DNA from: Dyadobacter flavalbus
GTDB lineage: Bacteria > Bacteroidota > Bacteroidia > Cytophagales > Spirosomataceae
NCBI RefSeq assembly: GCF_006149045.1
Contig: NZ_VBSN01000038.1
Span: 1 to 64,000 of the forward strand
DNA length: 64,000 nt
Direction of reading: 5' to 3'
The position numbers and the translations under genes were made by a program. Under the pieces are notes generated by a model that ran no database searches, was not told the origin of the DNA, and saw only the letters and a list, made by a program, of their open reading frames with translations. This document shows, piece by piece, positions 45,613 through 54,563 of the stretch. How positions within the stretch are numbered: position 1 is the first letter of the stretch; every line of letters begins with the position of its first letter.

Positions 45613-47688
45613 ATGGGCAGTAAAGAAATTTCACTTGAATCCCCGAAGCAATCCGGTTCTCGTCCTGACGTAAACCTGGCTCTGAAAGCAGCCGGATTGG
45701 GTGTATGGGAAATACATCCTGAAAGCAACCGGATTTTATTGGACAAGTCCTGTCAGGCTATGTTTGGCATTTCAGGAAATCCGGAGCTGACATTAACACG
45801 GGCCATCCAGTACATTCATTCGGATGATCTGGCGCGTCTGCGGGACGCTTATCAGGATGCCGTTAACAACCATTCGAATGGTGCCTTGGATCAGACTTTC
45901 CGGATCATAAAAGCCGGCAGCGGGCAGTTGCGAAGCGTGCGGTTCTGGGGAAGCGGACACATGAACGAATCGGGCAAGTTTCTGCGGATTTCCGGTCTGG
46001 CACAGGATGTTACCGCACAGGAATCGCACCGTCAGAAAACGGCAACCGGTAATGCCCGGTCGAAAAACGTCGTGCAGCAAAGTCCGGCGGCTACGCTGGT
46101 ATTGCAGGGGGATGATTTTGTGATTGATCAGATCAACCAGCCGATGCTGGAACTCATCGGACATGAAGAGGATGTTATGGGCAAGGCTTTGCTGACGGTC
46201 ATGCCTGAGCTGGACGGGCAATATGCGTGGAATCAGGCCCGGAAAGTATATTTTGAAGGCATCAGCGTTGACCATAATGCGGTATTGGTGAGGCATAAGC
46301 GGGCAGGAGAAATGAATGACTATTATTATGATATTTCGTACAGGCCGCTGGTGGAAAACGGTGTGATAACGGGCATGATACAGGTTGCGATCGATGTGAC
46401 GCGGCAATTTACGGCTCACAAAATGCTGGATGAAAATCGTGCACTTTTGCAGACGGTTATAGATCTCGCCGAGCTGGGTTCTTACAACCTTAATCTTGCC
46501 GATAACATGATCTCAAATTCCGCGCGGGTTGCCGATTGGTGCGGCATACCTGCCATTTGCGATCTGGACATTGCTCTCCGGGTAGTGCCGGAAGCGGACC
46601 GGGAACGGGTGCTTCAGCATATAACCGCCTCGTTGGACAAGGAGTCCGACGGCTTTTTTCAGGTGGAGTATACGGTAATAAACCAGCTGAACGGACAAAA
46701 GCGTATCCTTCGCACCAATGGTCAGGTACGGTGGGATTCATCCGGCAACCCGCTGAGTATTGATGGTTCCGTCATGGACATAACTACGCAGAAAACGCTC
46801 CTTTTGAATCTGGAAGAACAGGTGCAGCAGCGTACCGAGGAACTGGCTACCATCAATGAGGAACTGGCTACCATCAATGAAGAACTAACGGCCAATAATA
46901 TGGAGTATGCGGCAATCAATGAAGAACTGGAAGAAGCCAATTCTTTACTGAAACTCTCCAATGAAAACCTTCAGCAGTTTGCCTATGTGGCCAGCCACGA
47001 CTTGCAGGAGCCGCTCCGGAAAATCCAGCAGTTTGCCAGCCTGCTAAAAACACGTATGAATGAATCGCAGTCGGATGAGCTGAATTACCTGAACCGCATG
47101 GAATCAGCTGCCGGCAGGATGTCTTTCCTGATCAAAGACCTCCTTGATTTCTCCCAGATTACGAGCCGAAGGAAAATTACAAAGCTTGTTGACCTGAACA
47201 GAATTCTGGATCAGGTACTGACCGTTCTCGATATGAGTATTGAAGAAACGCAGGCAAAAATTACAATCGGCAATCTGCCTTCAGTTTACGGAGATCCGTC
47301 CCAGTTGCTGCAGTTGTTTCAGAATTTACTTTCCAATGCCATCAAGTTTCATAAGCCAGGCGGGCATCCCGTCATTTCCATAATTTCCAGTCCGGTAAAA
47401 GATATTGATCTTCCACAACATGTTAAGCCGGCCCGCGCAGCCAGTAGCTACTTTCAGATTGATGTAGCCGATAATGGAATAGGCTTTGATGAAATGTATA
47501 CAGACCGTATTTTTCAGGTTTTTCAGCGGCTGCACAATCACAATACATATCCCGGCACCGGAATCGGCCTGGCAATTTGCGAGAAAGTTGTAGTAAGTCA
47601 TGGCGGAGCAATTGTTGCCTGCAGCTCGCCCGGTGACGGGGCTACTTTCAGCATTTATTTTCCTGCAAATGATTCCGGTGAGTTGTAA
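45613..47688 (+). CDS. PAS-domain sensor histidine kinase
   Basis: 691 residues without membrane helices. Three PAS-like domains (about 20-135, 150-270, 280-395) precede a long signalling coiled coil (about 398-455: EEQVQQRTEELATINEEL...), a HisKA domain with ASHDLQEPLRK (His462) and a HATPase_c domain (about 560-685, DNGIGFDEMYTDRIFQVFQRLH, GTGIGLAICEKVV). There is no receiver domain and no response regulator beside it, so its partner is elsewhere. The coil contains a perfect 21-bp tandem duplication (46837-46878) that adds exactly one heptad. Signal unknown; cytosolic sensing likely. Confidence 0.92.
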   Translation: MGSKEISLESPKQSGSRPDVNLALKAAGLGVWEIHPESNRILLDKSCQAMFGISGNPELTLTRAIQYIHSDDLARLRDAYQDAVNNHSNGALDQTFRIIKAGSGQLRSVRFWGSGHMNESGKFLRISGLAQDVTAQESHRQKTATGNARSKNVVQQSPAATLVLQGDDFVIDQINQPMLELIGHEEDVMGKALLTVMPELDGQYAWNQARKVYFEGISVDHNAVLVRHKRAGEMNDYYYDISYRPLVENGVITGMIQVAIDVTRQFTAHKMLDENRALLQTVIDLAELGSYNLNLADNMISNSARVADWCGIPAICDLDIALRVVPEADRERVLQHITASLDKESDGFFQVEYTVINQLNGQKRILRTNGQVRWDSSGNPLSIDGSVMDITTQKTLLLNLEEQVQQRTEELATINEELATINEELTANNMEYAAINEELEEANSLLKLSNENLQQFAYVASHDLQEPLRKIQQFASLLKTRMNESQSDELNYLNRMESAAGRMSFLIKDLLDFSQITSRRKITKLVDLNRILDQVLTVLDMSIEETQAKITIGNLPSVYGDPSQLLQLFQNLLSNAIKFHKPGGHPVISIISSPVKDIDLPQHVKPARAASSYFQIDVADNGIGFDEMYTDRIFQVFQRLHNHNTYPGTGIGLAICEKVVVSHGGAIVACSSPGDGATFSIYFPANDSGEL
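46837..46878 (+). repeat. Perfect 21-bp tandem duplication inside the kinase coiled coil
   Basis: The 21-bp unit starting GAGGAACTGGCT is present twice in a row without any mismatch and encodes EELATIN twice, one coiled-coil heptad each. Related, diverged heptads follow. Confidence 0.85.
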
Positions 47689-47954
47689 GTTCTAATGCAA
47701 GACCGAACTTCCATCAACTTTTTCAGACCACCATGAACAGAACCGGCGGAATGGTGCAGCTGTGAGCGATAGGCCGTCAGCTGTTTGGCTCATGACTATT
47801 CTGAACTGCCAATTTTATGGAATAAAAATTTCGTATATGCTTTTTGCAGGATCTGACAGGCGGTTGTATTCAACGAGGCCATTTTTAACTAGTTTTGGTT
47901 GTTTCCTCAAACCGCTTTTACATCCTCAATCCTAACCTCATAAGACAAACGCTG

Positions 47955-49304
47955 TTAATACACTTCAATAAAATTCCAGTATGTTAATGAGTGTTCTTTG
48001 TCTGCATAAATAAACCTTGCTTCATAACTGCCGCCGACGGCATGGGCCGGAATGGTGTATGCTCCGTAATAAATGTAGTAACTACGATCGCCATAACATG
48101 CATCCACATTTACTTTGGCTCTGATCACATAGGTATGACCGGCATTTTTCAGTTCCAGATCCGGAAGGGTTTTGTTAGGATCAACAGCTATATACTGGCC
48201 TTGTAAAATGAACGGAGAAGCAGCAGCATATACATCCAGACCGGCCTTGATCCTGACTTTTTGCGGTGCTTGATAAAGAACATCATTGCTGGGACATTCT
48301 GATTGCTGAGTCCAGATAAGACCAACTGTTTTCACCTTCGAATTGTCTGAAATACTTGCACTCTGGCTGGATATCAGATTATCGCCTTCATAATAGCTGA
48401 TCAGATAGTTCCCTTCGGCAAGCTGGGAAGGAACTGTGAAGGTTAGTTTGCCGCGGTTCTTGTAGGTTGCCTCAATCCATACCGGATCTGTTTGCGCATC
48501 ATTGGTAATCTTGACGCGGTAGGTCTCATCTTTCAAAAAGGAACCACCATAAATGGTAAAAAGCCGGTTTCTCGTCAGCGGTATACTTAAAAATTGGCTT
48601 GGTATATAGGCATCAAGCGGTGCCCTGGATATTTTTACTGGAACCGGGATTGTATAGTTTTTGCCATTATAAGACAAAGAAAATAGCAGATTACTGGCAT
48701 TGAGAATATCGCGGTCGCTGATGAAATTAATGAGTGAAGAAGAGACGCTATACTGACCGGTTATCTGGAAACTTTTTTCCGGATCGCTTAAAGTTCCGGT
48801 CAGCAGTTCCGGACTTCGGAGATCATCTGAAATGGTTCCGACGCCTGCCTTTATCCTGACCTTGGCTATGATCGAACTTGTATCGCCCATAAAAGGATAA
48901 AGCAGTACATCCGAAGTGATTTCTGCATCGATCTTACCTTGATGGTCAACGAGTACGGAGTACCCTTTGGTAAAGCCTGTATCGTCTCTCTGGACATTAA
49001 AAACGACTGAAGTTGTCGCTTTATAATGAAATTGCACCTGTTCAGCAGAAAACAGGCTGTCACTTCCATTGATGACCAAGCTGGCGCCTTTATACATATC
49101 CAGGTCTAATCTGACCAGATCGTCGGTATAGTCTGCAGGCAGTATGATCTGAATGATTCTTGTCTCATGATCAAACTTGACTTCCCTTGCACCTTTAACC
49201 TTTACATTCTTCACAAATTGTTCGATGGCAGGAAGCAAGTCGGCATCTTTTTTGCAGCTTGCAGTAATAAACAAGAGAAAGCAATAGAAGTAAAATCTGC
49301 TCAT
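47955..49304 (-). CDS. Putative lipoprotein with Ig-like (IPT/TIG-type) strands
   Basis: 449 residues with a lipoprotein signal (FYCFLLFITASCKKD, Cys about 17). The body is strand-rich with no helices evident and contains several repeated Ig-like stretches, for example GSFLKDETYRVKITNDAQTDPVWIEATYKNRGKLTFTVPSQLAEGNYLISYYEGDNLISS, which resembles IPT/TIG folds. It fits the broad class of outer-membrane-anchored Bacteroidota lipoproteins (DUF4959/DUF5018-like in appearance), but I do not recognise a specific family. Monocistronic. Confidence 0.65.
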   Translation of the reverse strand: MSRFYFYCFLLFITASCKKDADLLPAIEQFVKNVKVKGAREVKFDHETRIIQIILPADYTDDLVRLDLDMYKGASLVINGSDSLFSAEQVQFHYKATTSVVFNVQRDDTGFTKGYSVLVDHQGKIDAEITSDVLLYPFMGDTSSIIAKVRIKAGVGTISDDLRSPELLTGTLSDPEKSFQITGQYSVSSSLINFISDRDILNASNLLFSLSYNGKNYTIPVPVKISRAPLDAYIPSQFLSIPLTRNRLFTIYGGSFLKDETYRVKITNDAQTDPVWIEATYKNRGKLTFTVPSQLAEGNYLISYYEGDNLISSQSASISDNSKVKTVGLIWTQQSECPSNDVLYQAPQKVRIKAGLDVYAAASPFILQGQYIAVDPNKTLPDLELKNAGHTYVIRAKVNVDACYGDRSYYIYYGAYTIPAHAVGGSYEARFIYADKEHSLTYWNFIEVY

Positions 49305-49511
49305 GAGAGGTATAATATGATCCGATGGAAGATGCCGGACTTAAAATAACCCGTTGTAAAGGATTTACCAAAGTATATTGATTAAGCGGTCGTTTGCTTC
49401 TGACCTGATTTGGTAAACCGGCTGAACGTCTTGCAGCTACCGCTGGATTAATAAACCTGTATCGCTTGCATGGATAGATTACTCCGAATAGCAGGGTGTG
49501 GTTAAGTTTGG

Positions 49512-50600
49512 TTAAAGTACCGGCCCGCCCGGGTTGCTTTTTAAAAGATCACTTACTTTTAATTGATACAGTACAGGCCAGTTCTTTCCGGTTATATACA
49601 ATGCCCGTTCTTTTTTGTTGTATGCGATCCCGTTTAAAACGTCGGACTGCGGATTCCCCAGATTTGCAGGAACAAGGCGGTCAAGATGTAGATCTGCAAC
49701 TACTTTTCCCGATTGTAAGTTAATCTGAACAATGCGGTTCGTTTCCCAGACATTTGCCAGCACAAACCCGTTGACATATTCGAGCTCATTCAGTTTGGAT
49801 ACAGGCCCGTTATCATCGTATACAGCCAGATCACCTTTTGGTTCAAATTCCGGCGTGTAAAAGTACAGGCGATTGGATCCGTCACTGACAATCAGCGTGG
49901 AATCTTTATGCGTTAATCCCCAGCCCTGCGTGTAAATAGAAAAGGTTTTGTCGGGTTCAAAATCCAGGGTATACCGAAAGCACTTGCCCGACTTCCACGT
50001 CAGCTGATAAATTTTATCGTTAATAACCGTGATACCTTCACCAAAGTATTCATCCGGCAAGTCTTTGGATTGCAAAATGCGCCCGGTAACAGGCTCAACC
50101 CGCATGATTCCGGACTTCCCGTTCAGGCCGGTTCCTTCAAACAAAGCGTCACCGGAAAACTCCAGACCTTGTGTAAAGCTGGTTGCGGCATGAGGAAAAG
50201 TGTTCAGTAGCCTGTACTGCATCCGGCGGGGCTTGATGTCGGATCGGATTTCAACAAAGAGCGTATCGGAAATCGGAGCTTTCCTGGAATCCAAACCGCT
50301 GATTACGAGTGGATATAAACCCACTTTGTCAACATGCAGCGGTACGAGCATGCGAGTGCTGTCCGTTTGAAGGAGTTGTATATTCCGGCCTTCCAGCGTG
50401 GCCCGGAGCTGTTCCAGCGGCTTGCTTAAACGGATTGTAACCGTATCATTGCCTGTATGATATGGCTCTGCAATGGATGCAACCGGTAAATCCGGCCGGC
50501 TGCCGTCCATGTTGTTCTGTTCTTTCTTTTGCTTGCAGGCATGGATTAAACAGCAGCCTAATAAAATAATGCAGCAGAAGTATAAGCTTATCCTTTTCAT
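49512..50600 (-). CDS. Glutaminyl-peptide cyclotransferase, lipoprotein
   Basis: 362 residues. A signal ending in a lipobox (LIHACKQ, Cys22) is followed by an Ig-like linker (about 45-120) and a five-bladed propeller of the plant/bacterial glutamine cyclotransferase family (about 128-355): FPHAATSFTQGLEF, then EGTGLNGKSGI, YFGEGITVINDKIYQLTW, LEYVNGFVLANVWETNRIVQI, DVLNGIAYN. The enzyme converts N-terminal glutamine to pyroglutamate on exported proteins. T9SS cargo and many Bacteroidota envelope proteins carry pyroglutamate, which suits an organism with several T9SS proteins; the link is inference. Confidence 0.9.
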   Translation of the reverse strand: MKRISLYFCCIILLGCCLIHACKQKKEQNNMDGSRPDLPVASIAEPYHTGNDTVTIRLSKPLEQLRATLEGRNIQLLQTDSTRMLVPLHVDKVGLYPLVISGLDSRKAPISDTLFVEIRSDIKPRRMQYRLLNTFPHAATSFTQGLEFSGDALFEGTGLNGKSGIMRVEPVTGRILQSKDLPDEYFGEGITVINDKIYQLTWKSGKCFRYTLDFEPDKTFSIYTQGWGLTHKDSTLIVSDGSNRLYFYTPEFEPKGDLAVYDDNGPVSKLNELEYVNGFVLANVWETNRIVQINLQSGKVVADLHLDRLVPANLGNPQSDVLNGIAYNKKERALYITGKNWPVLYQLKVSDLLKSNPGGPVL

Positions 50601-50691
50601 CTGTAAGCAGCCATGGATGAATAGCTTTTAGGTGGTTACACAATAAACACTTGACTAACAAAAGATTGTAACATGTTTGGCTTTTGTCAGG

Positions 50692-50732
50692 AAAAAAACA
50701 AAAACCCTGCAAATACTGATTCGCAGGGTTTT
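50692..50732 (-). terminator. Terminator downstream of tRNA-Arg
   Basis: AAAACCCTGC (50701-50710) pairs with GCAGGGTTTT (50723-50732). On the minus strand the stem is followed by TTTTTGTTTTTTT, so it ends the tRNA transcript. Confidence 0.85.
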
Positions 50733-50756
50733 GTTTTCATTCGGTATGTCTTTGCG

Positions 50757-50828
50757 TGCACCCGACGAGATTCGAACTCATATCGTCGGTACCGGAAACC
50801 GAAATTCTATCCATTGAACTACGGGTGC
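50757..50828 (-). tRNA. tRNA-Arg (anticodon CCG)
   Basis: Read on the minus strand: acceptor stem GCACCCG / CGGGTGC with discriminator A, D-arm with GTTCAATGGATAGAA, anticodon stem TCGGT / ACCGA around the loop TTCCGGT (anticodon CCG, reading CGG), and T-arm ATGAG / CTCGT with loop TTCGAAT. CCA is not encoded. The 72-nt length and all four arms fit. Confidence 0.95.
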
Positions 50829-50856
50829 TGCTTGGCTTAATGCCGGTAACGGGGTG

Positions 50857-50885
50857 CAAATATAGTGTCAATTTTGATTTCCAAG
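50857..50885 (-). promoter_or_regulatory. Promoter of tRNA-Arg
   Basis: On the minus strand TTG (50884-50882), a 17-bp spacer and TATATTTG (50864-50857) fit the Bacteroidota consensus. The -7 box ends 28 bases before the 5' end of the tRNA. Confidence 0.7.
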
Positions 50886-50931
50886 CATACAGAAAGATAT
50901 TTGTTTATAAATTTCTGCATGTGCAATGCTT

Positions 50932-51606
50932 TCAGAGCTGCTTCAATAAATCCCAGTCGCCCACATCTTTCAGGTATAAGTAGTCCAGCAACAAGCCGTT
51001 GACGTTCGTGATGAGACGATGGCCTTCCGCAAAGGGCACCACAAAAGTGTTTATGAATTCATGATCGGAAATCAGCCCTTGTGTGGTGTTATGGTAGGAT
51101 TTTATCTGATCCGTACTCAGTTCCAGTTCGCAGTAAAACATATACATGGCCTCGTCGCTGGTTCCCGTTGACGGATAATACGGGTTTTCATTGACTTTCA
51201 CCAACGCCTCTTTTTCCACGACGATTCCGGTTTCTTCAAATACCTCGCGTGCGGCCACCGAAGCTGCGTCACTTTCACTGTCCAGCATACCGGCAGGATG
51301 CTCGTACGTCATGGAACCGTCACAAATGCGGCGCTGCTGCACAAGCAACAGGTATTTTTCCCTTGTTTCCTGATCTATAAAACACACCAGAACACTGACA
51401 ACTTCCCCTTTTAAAAAACAGATCGGAGGAATTTTGTTGCCTTCGGGCGTGGTGGCATCGGTATACAGCAATGAAAACAAAACCTCACAGCTGCCGTTTC
51501 TTCTGGTGTACAGCTCGTCAATACGGTGCACATCCATACCGTTGGTTTCAAGCCTTTTTTTCCAAAGGTTATATTTATGGGATTCAACCAGATTTTCTTC
51601 TTTCAT
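50932..51606 (-). CDS. Nudix hydrolase
   Basis: 224 residues. The Nudix signature lies at about 108-130: GMLDSESDAASVAAREVFEETGI. The core REVFEETGI is standard; the first acidic residue of Gx5Ex7REUxEE is shifted one place (Gx4E), a minor departure because the metal-binding EE pair is intact. The flanking sequence (EVLFSLLYTDATTPEGNKIPPICFLKGEVVSVLV) resembles the ADP-sugar pyrophosphatase type. It hydrolyses nucleoside diphosphates linked to another moiety; substrate not determined. Cytosolic. It lies downstream of, and in the same direction as, the barrel-protein gene at 51624, 17 bp apart, so the two are likely an operon. Confidence 0.88.
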   Translation of the reverse strand: MKEENLVESHKYNLWKKRLETNGMDVHRIDELYTRRNGSCEVLFSLLYTDATTPEGNKIPPICFLKGEVVSVLVCFIDQETREKYLLLVQQRRICDGSMTYEHPAGMLDSESDAASVAAREVFEETGIVVEKEALVKVNENPYYPSTGTSDEAMYMFYCELELSTDQIKSYHNTTQGLISDHEFINTFVVPFAEGHRLITNVNGLLLDYLYLKDVGDWDLLKQL

Positions 51607-51623
51607 CAGATGCTATTTATTTC

Positions 51624-52307
51624 CTAATAACTGATCGGGAACGATAAGGCCGCATAGGGCACGCCGTATGTTGCCGAAAAACGCTTTTGTCCGTTGTCGA
51701 GCTTTACGCTGGAAGTGTAGGTGATTCTGCCGTGTACGTAGCCTGCTTTCAATCCGATGCGTTCGGTAAACCAGAAACGTACGAAGAGTTCCGACTGACC
51801 GTTCTGCTTGTCGAGTAGCAATGGCAGGGCGTTTTCCAGACTCGGCGTGCTGAATACGTATTGATTATAATATTTGGCGCCTTCCCCTTCAAACAAACTG
51901 GATTTGGTATAGAGGCCAGATCGCCTGGCTCCGAAGGCCAGTCCGAAAAGATCGGTATTTGCGCCTATATCAAATTTCCAGAGCCTGATACTGGCACCCG
52001 CGAGAAAACTGATTCCATTGGATGTAATCCTACCGAATTTCAGTGTGTCATCCGAAAACCGGCTGCTTTGCGGAACCAGATTGGTTTTGTTGGCATAATG
52101 TCCCCATGTGCGGACTCCCCAGCCAATCCGGAACCAGGGGAAATTGTTCAGACTTAATTCCTGATGGAACATGACGGACGGTACCCATGCATTATCCTTG
52201 TAGCCGGTTCCCAGGTCAATGCCTGATGTTACCCGTGAAGTACTTTGTGAGAAGCAGGAGAAAGTTGCAGCAAATATAAAAAGTATTATAAGGCGTGTAT
52301 GTTTCAT
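51624..52307 (-). CDS. Putative outer-membrane barrel protein
   Basis: 227 residues with a signal peptide (MKHTRLIILFIFAATFSCFSQ) and alternating amphipathic strands (FRIGWGVRTWGHYANKT, LFVRFWFTERIGLKAGYVHGRITY, FSATYGVPYAALSFPISY) ending near an aromatic residue. It looks like a small outer-membrane barrel of unknown family. It precedes the Nudix gene, which starts 17 bp after its stop. Confidence 0.65.
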   Translation of the reverse strand: MKHTRLIILFIFAATFSCFSQSTSRVTSGIDLGTGYKDNAWVPSVMFHQELSLNNFPWFRIGWGVRTWGHYANKTNLVPQSSRFSDDTLKFGRITSNGISFLAGASIRLWKFDIGANTDLFGLAFGARRSGLYTKSSLFEGEGAKYYNQYVFSTPSLENALPLLLDKQNGQSELFVRFWFTERIGLKAGYVHGRITYTSSVKLDNGQKRFSATYGVPYAALSFPISY

Positions 52308-52350
52308 AAGTGTTGAGATAATGTGTTTTTCAAAGGTAAATAAAAGTGCA

Positions 52351-52381
52351 AAAAATAAGGCAGAGAACCTGTCTCTGCCTT
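52351..52381 (-). terminator. Rho-independent terminator of glgB
   Basis: A 10-bp stem (AAGGCAGAGA / TCTCTGCCTT, 5-nt loop, 52357-52381) is followed on the minus strand by ATTTTTTG. It lies 22 bases past the glgB stop. Confidence 0.85.
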
Positions 52382-52403
52382 GATAATTACAAAAGTTAAT
52401 GAT

Positions 52404-54446
52404 TTAACTTTTACTTTCCATGATGGCCGCTGCTGCCGGATGAATTCTTAAAATAGGATCTTTTTTAACGATCACTGCGCCAAGCGGCGGAAGGTCCAGC
52501 AGAATGGAATTGCTCTTGCCATGCCAGCGGTGGCTTTCAGCGGTAACGGCGTGATAATTTATGATTCCGCTTCCTCCGAATGCAACGGCATCCGAATTGT
52601 ATATCTCTTTCCAGTTGCCTTCCGAAGTAACGCCTACGCGGTATCCTTTTCTTGGAACCTGCGTCATATTCAGGACAATGACGAGTGTATCTTCCGGATC
52701 AGCGGCTTTTCTTGCAAAAACCAGCACTGAATTTTCCCGGTCCTGCGTATCGATCCACTCAAAACCGCTGGCTGAAAAAGAATATTCATACATGGCGGGT
52801 TCCGACTTGTAAAGACGATTTAATGCTTTTACGCATTCTTTCATGCCGACATGCATTTTCTTTTCCAGCAAGTGCCAGTCCAGACTTTGCTGGAAGTTCC
52901 ATTCGGAAGTCTGGGCAAATTCACCGCCCATAAATATGAGTTTGGTTCCCGGATGTGTAAACATGTAGGAAAACATCAGTCGCAGATTTGCAAATTTCTG
53001 CCATTCGTCGCCGGGCATTTTATTGATCAGCGAATGTTTGCCGTAAACGACTTCATCATGCGAGAACGGCAGCATGAAGTTTTCAGAAAAAGCGTATACG
53101 AGACTGAAAGTCAGCTGGTCCTGATGCCATTTGCGGAATGCAGGATCTTTTTCAAAATACTTGATCGTATCGTTCATCCAGCCCATCATCCATTTCATGC
53201 CAAATCCAAGTCCGCCGACATAGACGGGTCTGGACACGCCCGGAAAGGAGGTGGATTCTTCGGCTACGATTTGGATATCAGGAAATTCAGTATAGGCGGC
53301 CACGTTCATTTCCCTGAACAGCGCAATGGCTTCCAGGTTTTCACGTCCGCCGAATTCGTTGGGAATCCATTCGCCGTGATTTCTTGAATAGTCAAGATAT
53401 AACATGGAAGCCACGGCATCCACGCGCAGCCCGTCGGTATGGTACCGGTCGAGCCAGAAAATGGCATTGCTGATCAGAAACGATTTTACTTCGTTGCGGC
53501 CGTAATTGAAAATATAGCTTTTCCAGTCGGGATGATACCCTTTTCTCGGGTCTTCGTGCTCGTAAAGCGCCGTGCCGTCGAAACGGAAAAGCCCGTGTGC
53601 ATCGCCCGGAAAATGGGAGGGAACCCAGTCAATATACACACCGATCCCGGCCTGATGCAGCTGATCGATCAGATACATCAGCTCCTGCGGCGTTCCCATC
53701 CGCGAGGCACAGGAAAAATAACCCGTGATCTGATAACCCCAGGACGGTGGGTACGGATGTTCCATCACAGGCATGAACTCCACATGCGTAAAGCCCATTT
53801 CCTGAACGTAGGCAACAAGCTGCGGCGCTATTTCCTTGTAAGTAAGGTACCGTTCCGGTTCGGAGGGATCGCGCTGCCACGAGCCCAGGTGAACTTCGTA
53901 AACGGAAATCGGTGCATTCAGCTTGTTTTTTTCCTGACGGTTTTGCATCCAGTCATTATCCTGCCATTCGTACCAGGTATCCCAAACGATGGACGCTGTA
54001 CGCGGCGCCACTTCGCACCACAATGCAAAGGGATCTGACTTTTCCTGCTGATGACCGTTTTGTGAAACGACATGATATTTGTAAACTTCACCGACGCCGA
54101 TGTTGGGAATCCAGCCTTCCCAGATTCCGGAACTGTCCCATCGGGACGACAGCAAGTGACTTTCCTTGTTCCAGCCGTTGAAATTTCCCGTTACGGAGAT
54201 CCGGGCAGCATTGGGCGCCCATACGGCAAAGTACGTTCCCGTTACACCCTTGACTTCCATGACATGGGAGCCAAGTTTTTCATAAAGCTTGAAATGTTTT
54301 CCCTGACGAAAGAGATGTATATCAAAATCTGTAAAACGGCTGATGGTTTCCACTGCATTCAATCCGAGGTACGGATTGTTGTTCATGTCATCTGCAGCAG
54401 AATTGTTTGTTGGTTCTGTTTTTTGCTCCCCGGTTTTCCTGGCCAT
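52404..54446 (-). CDS. glgB: 1,4-alpha-glucan branching enzyme
   Basis: 680 residues from the ATG at 54446 (MARKTGEQKTEP); an upstream TTG at 54461 would add five residues. An N-terminal CBM48 (about 60-165, GTYFAVWAPNAARISVTGNFNGW) is followed by a GH13 barrel (about 180-560) with the usual catalytic set: nucleophile Asp in DGLRVDAVASM, acid/base Glu in QIVAEESTSFPG and transition-state Asp in PFSHDEVVYGK, then a C-terminal beta domain (about 590-680). It forms alpha-1,6 branches in glycogen in the cytosol. Other glycogen genes are not in the window. Confidence 0.97.
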   Translation of the reverse strand: MARKTGEQKTEPTNNSAADDMNNNPYLGLNAVETISRFTDFDIHLFRQGKHFKLYEKLGSHVMEVKGVTGTYFAVWAPNAARISVTGNFNGWNKESHLLSSRWDSSGIWEGWIPNIGVGEVYKYHVVSQNGHQQEKSDPFALWCEVAPRTASIVWDTWYEWQDNDWMQNRQEKNKLNAPISVYEVHLGSWQRDPSEPERYLTYKEIAPQLVAYVQEMGFTHVEFMPVMEHPYPPSWGYQITGYFSCASRMGTPQELMYLIDQLHQAGIGVYIDWVPSHFPGDAHGLFRFDGTALYEHEDPRKGYHPDWKSYIFNYGRNEVKSFLISNAIFWLDRYHTDGLRVDAVASMLYLDYSRNHGEWIPNEFGGRENLEAIALFREMNVAAYTEFPDIQIVAEESTSFPGVSRPVYVGGLGFGMKWMMGWMNDTIKYFEKDPAFRKWHQDQLTFSLVYAFSENFMLPFSHDEVVYGKHSLINKMPGDEWQKFANLRLMFSYMFTHPGTKLIFMGGEFAQTSEWNFQQSLDWHLLEKKMHVGMKECVKALNRLYKSEPAMYEYSFSASGFEWIDTQDRENSVLVFARKAADPEDTLVIVLNMTQVPRKGYRVGVTSEGNWKEIYNSDAVAFGGSGIINYHAVTAESHRWHGKSNSILLDLPPLGAVIVKKDPILRIHPAAAAIMESKS

Positions 54447-54563
54447 TTTATTAAGGTACAATTAATGATAATGAGTATGTAAGATTACAATTTTATTAAA
54501 CTATTTCTTAAAATGTATCTATTTTTTTAGTTCTCCGTTTTATAATCCGTTGAATACCCGCAC

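Noticed and set aside
51191..51373. Loss of Nudix activity because the first Glu of the Nudix box is displaced
   Set aside because: The catalytic metal-binding EE pair in REVFEETG is intact, so the shift is probably harmless.
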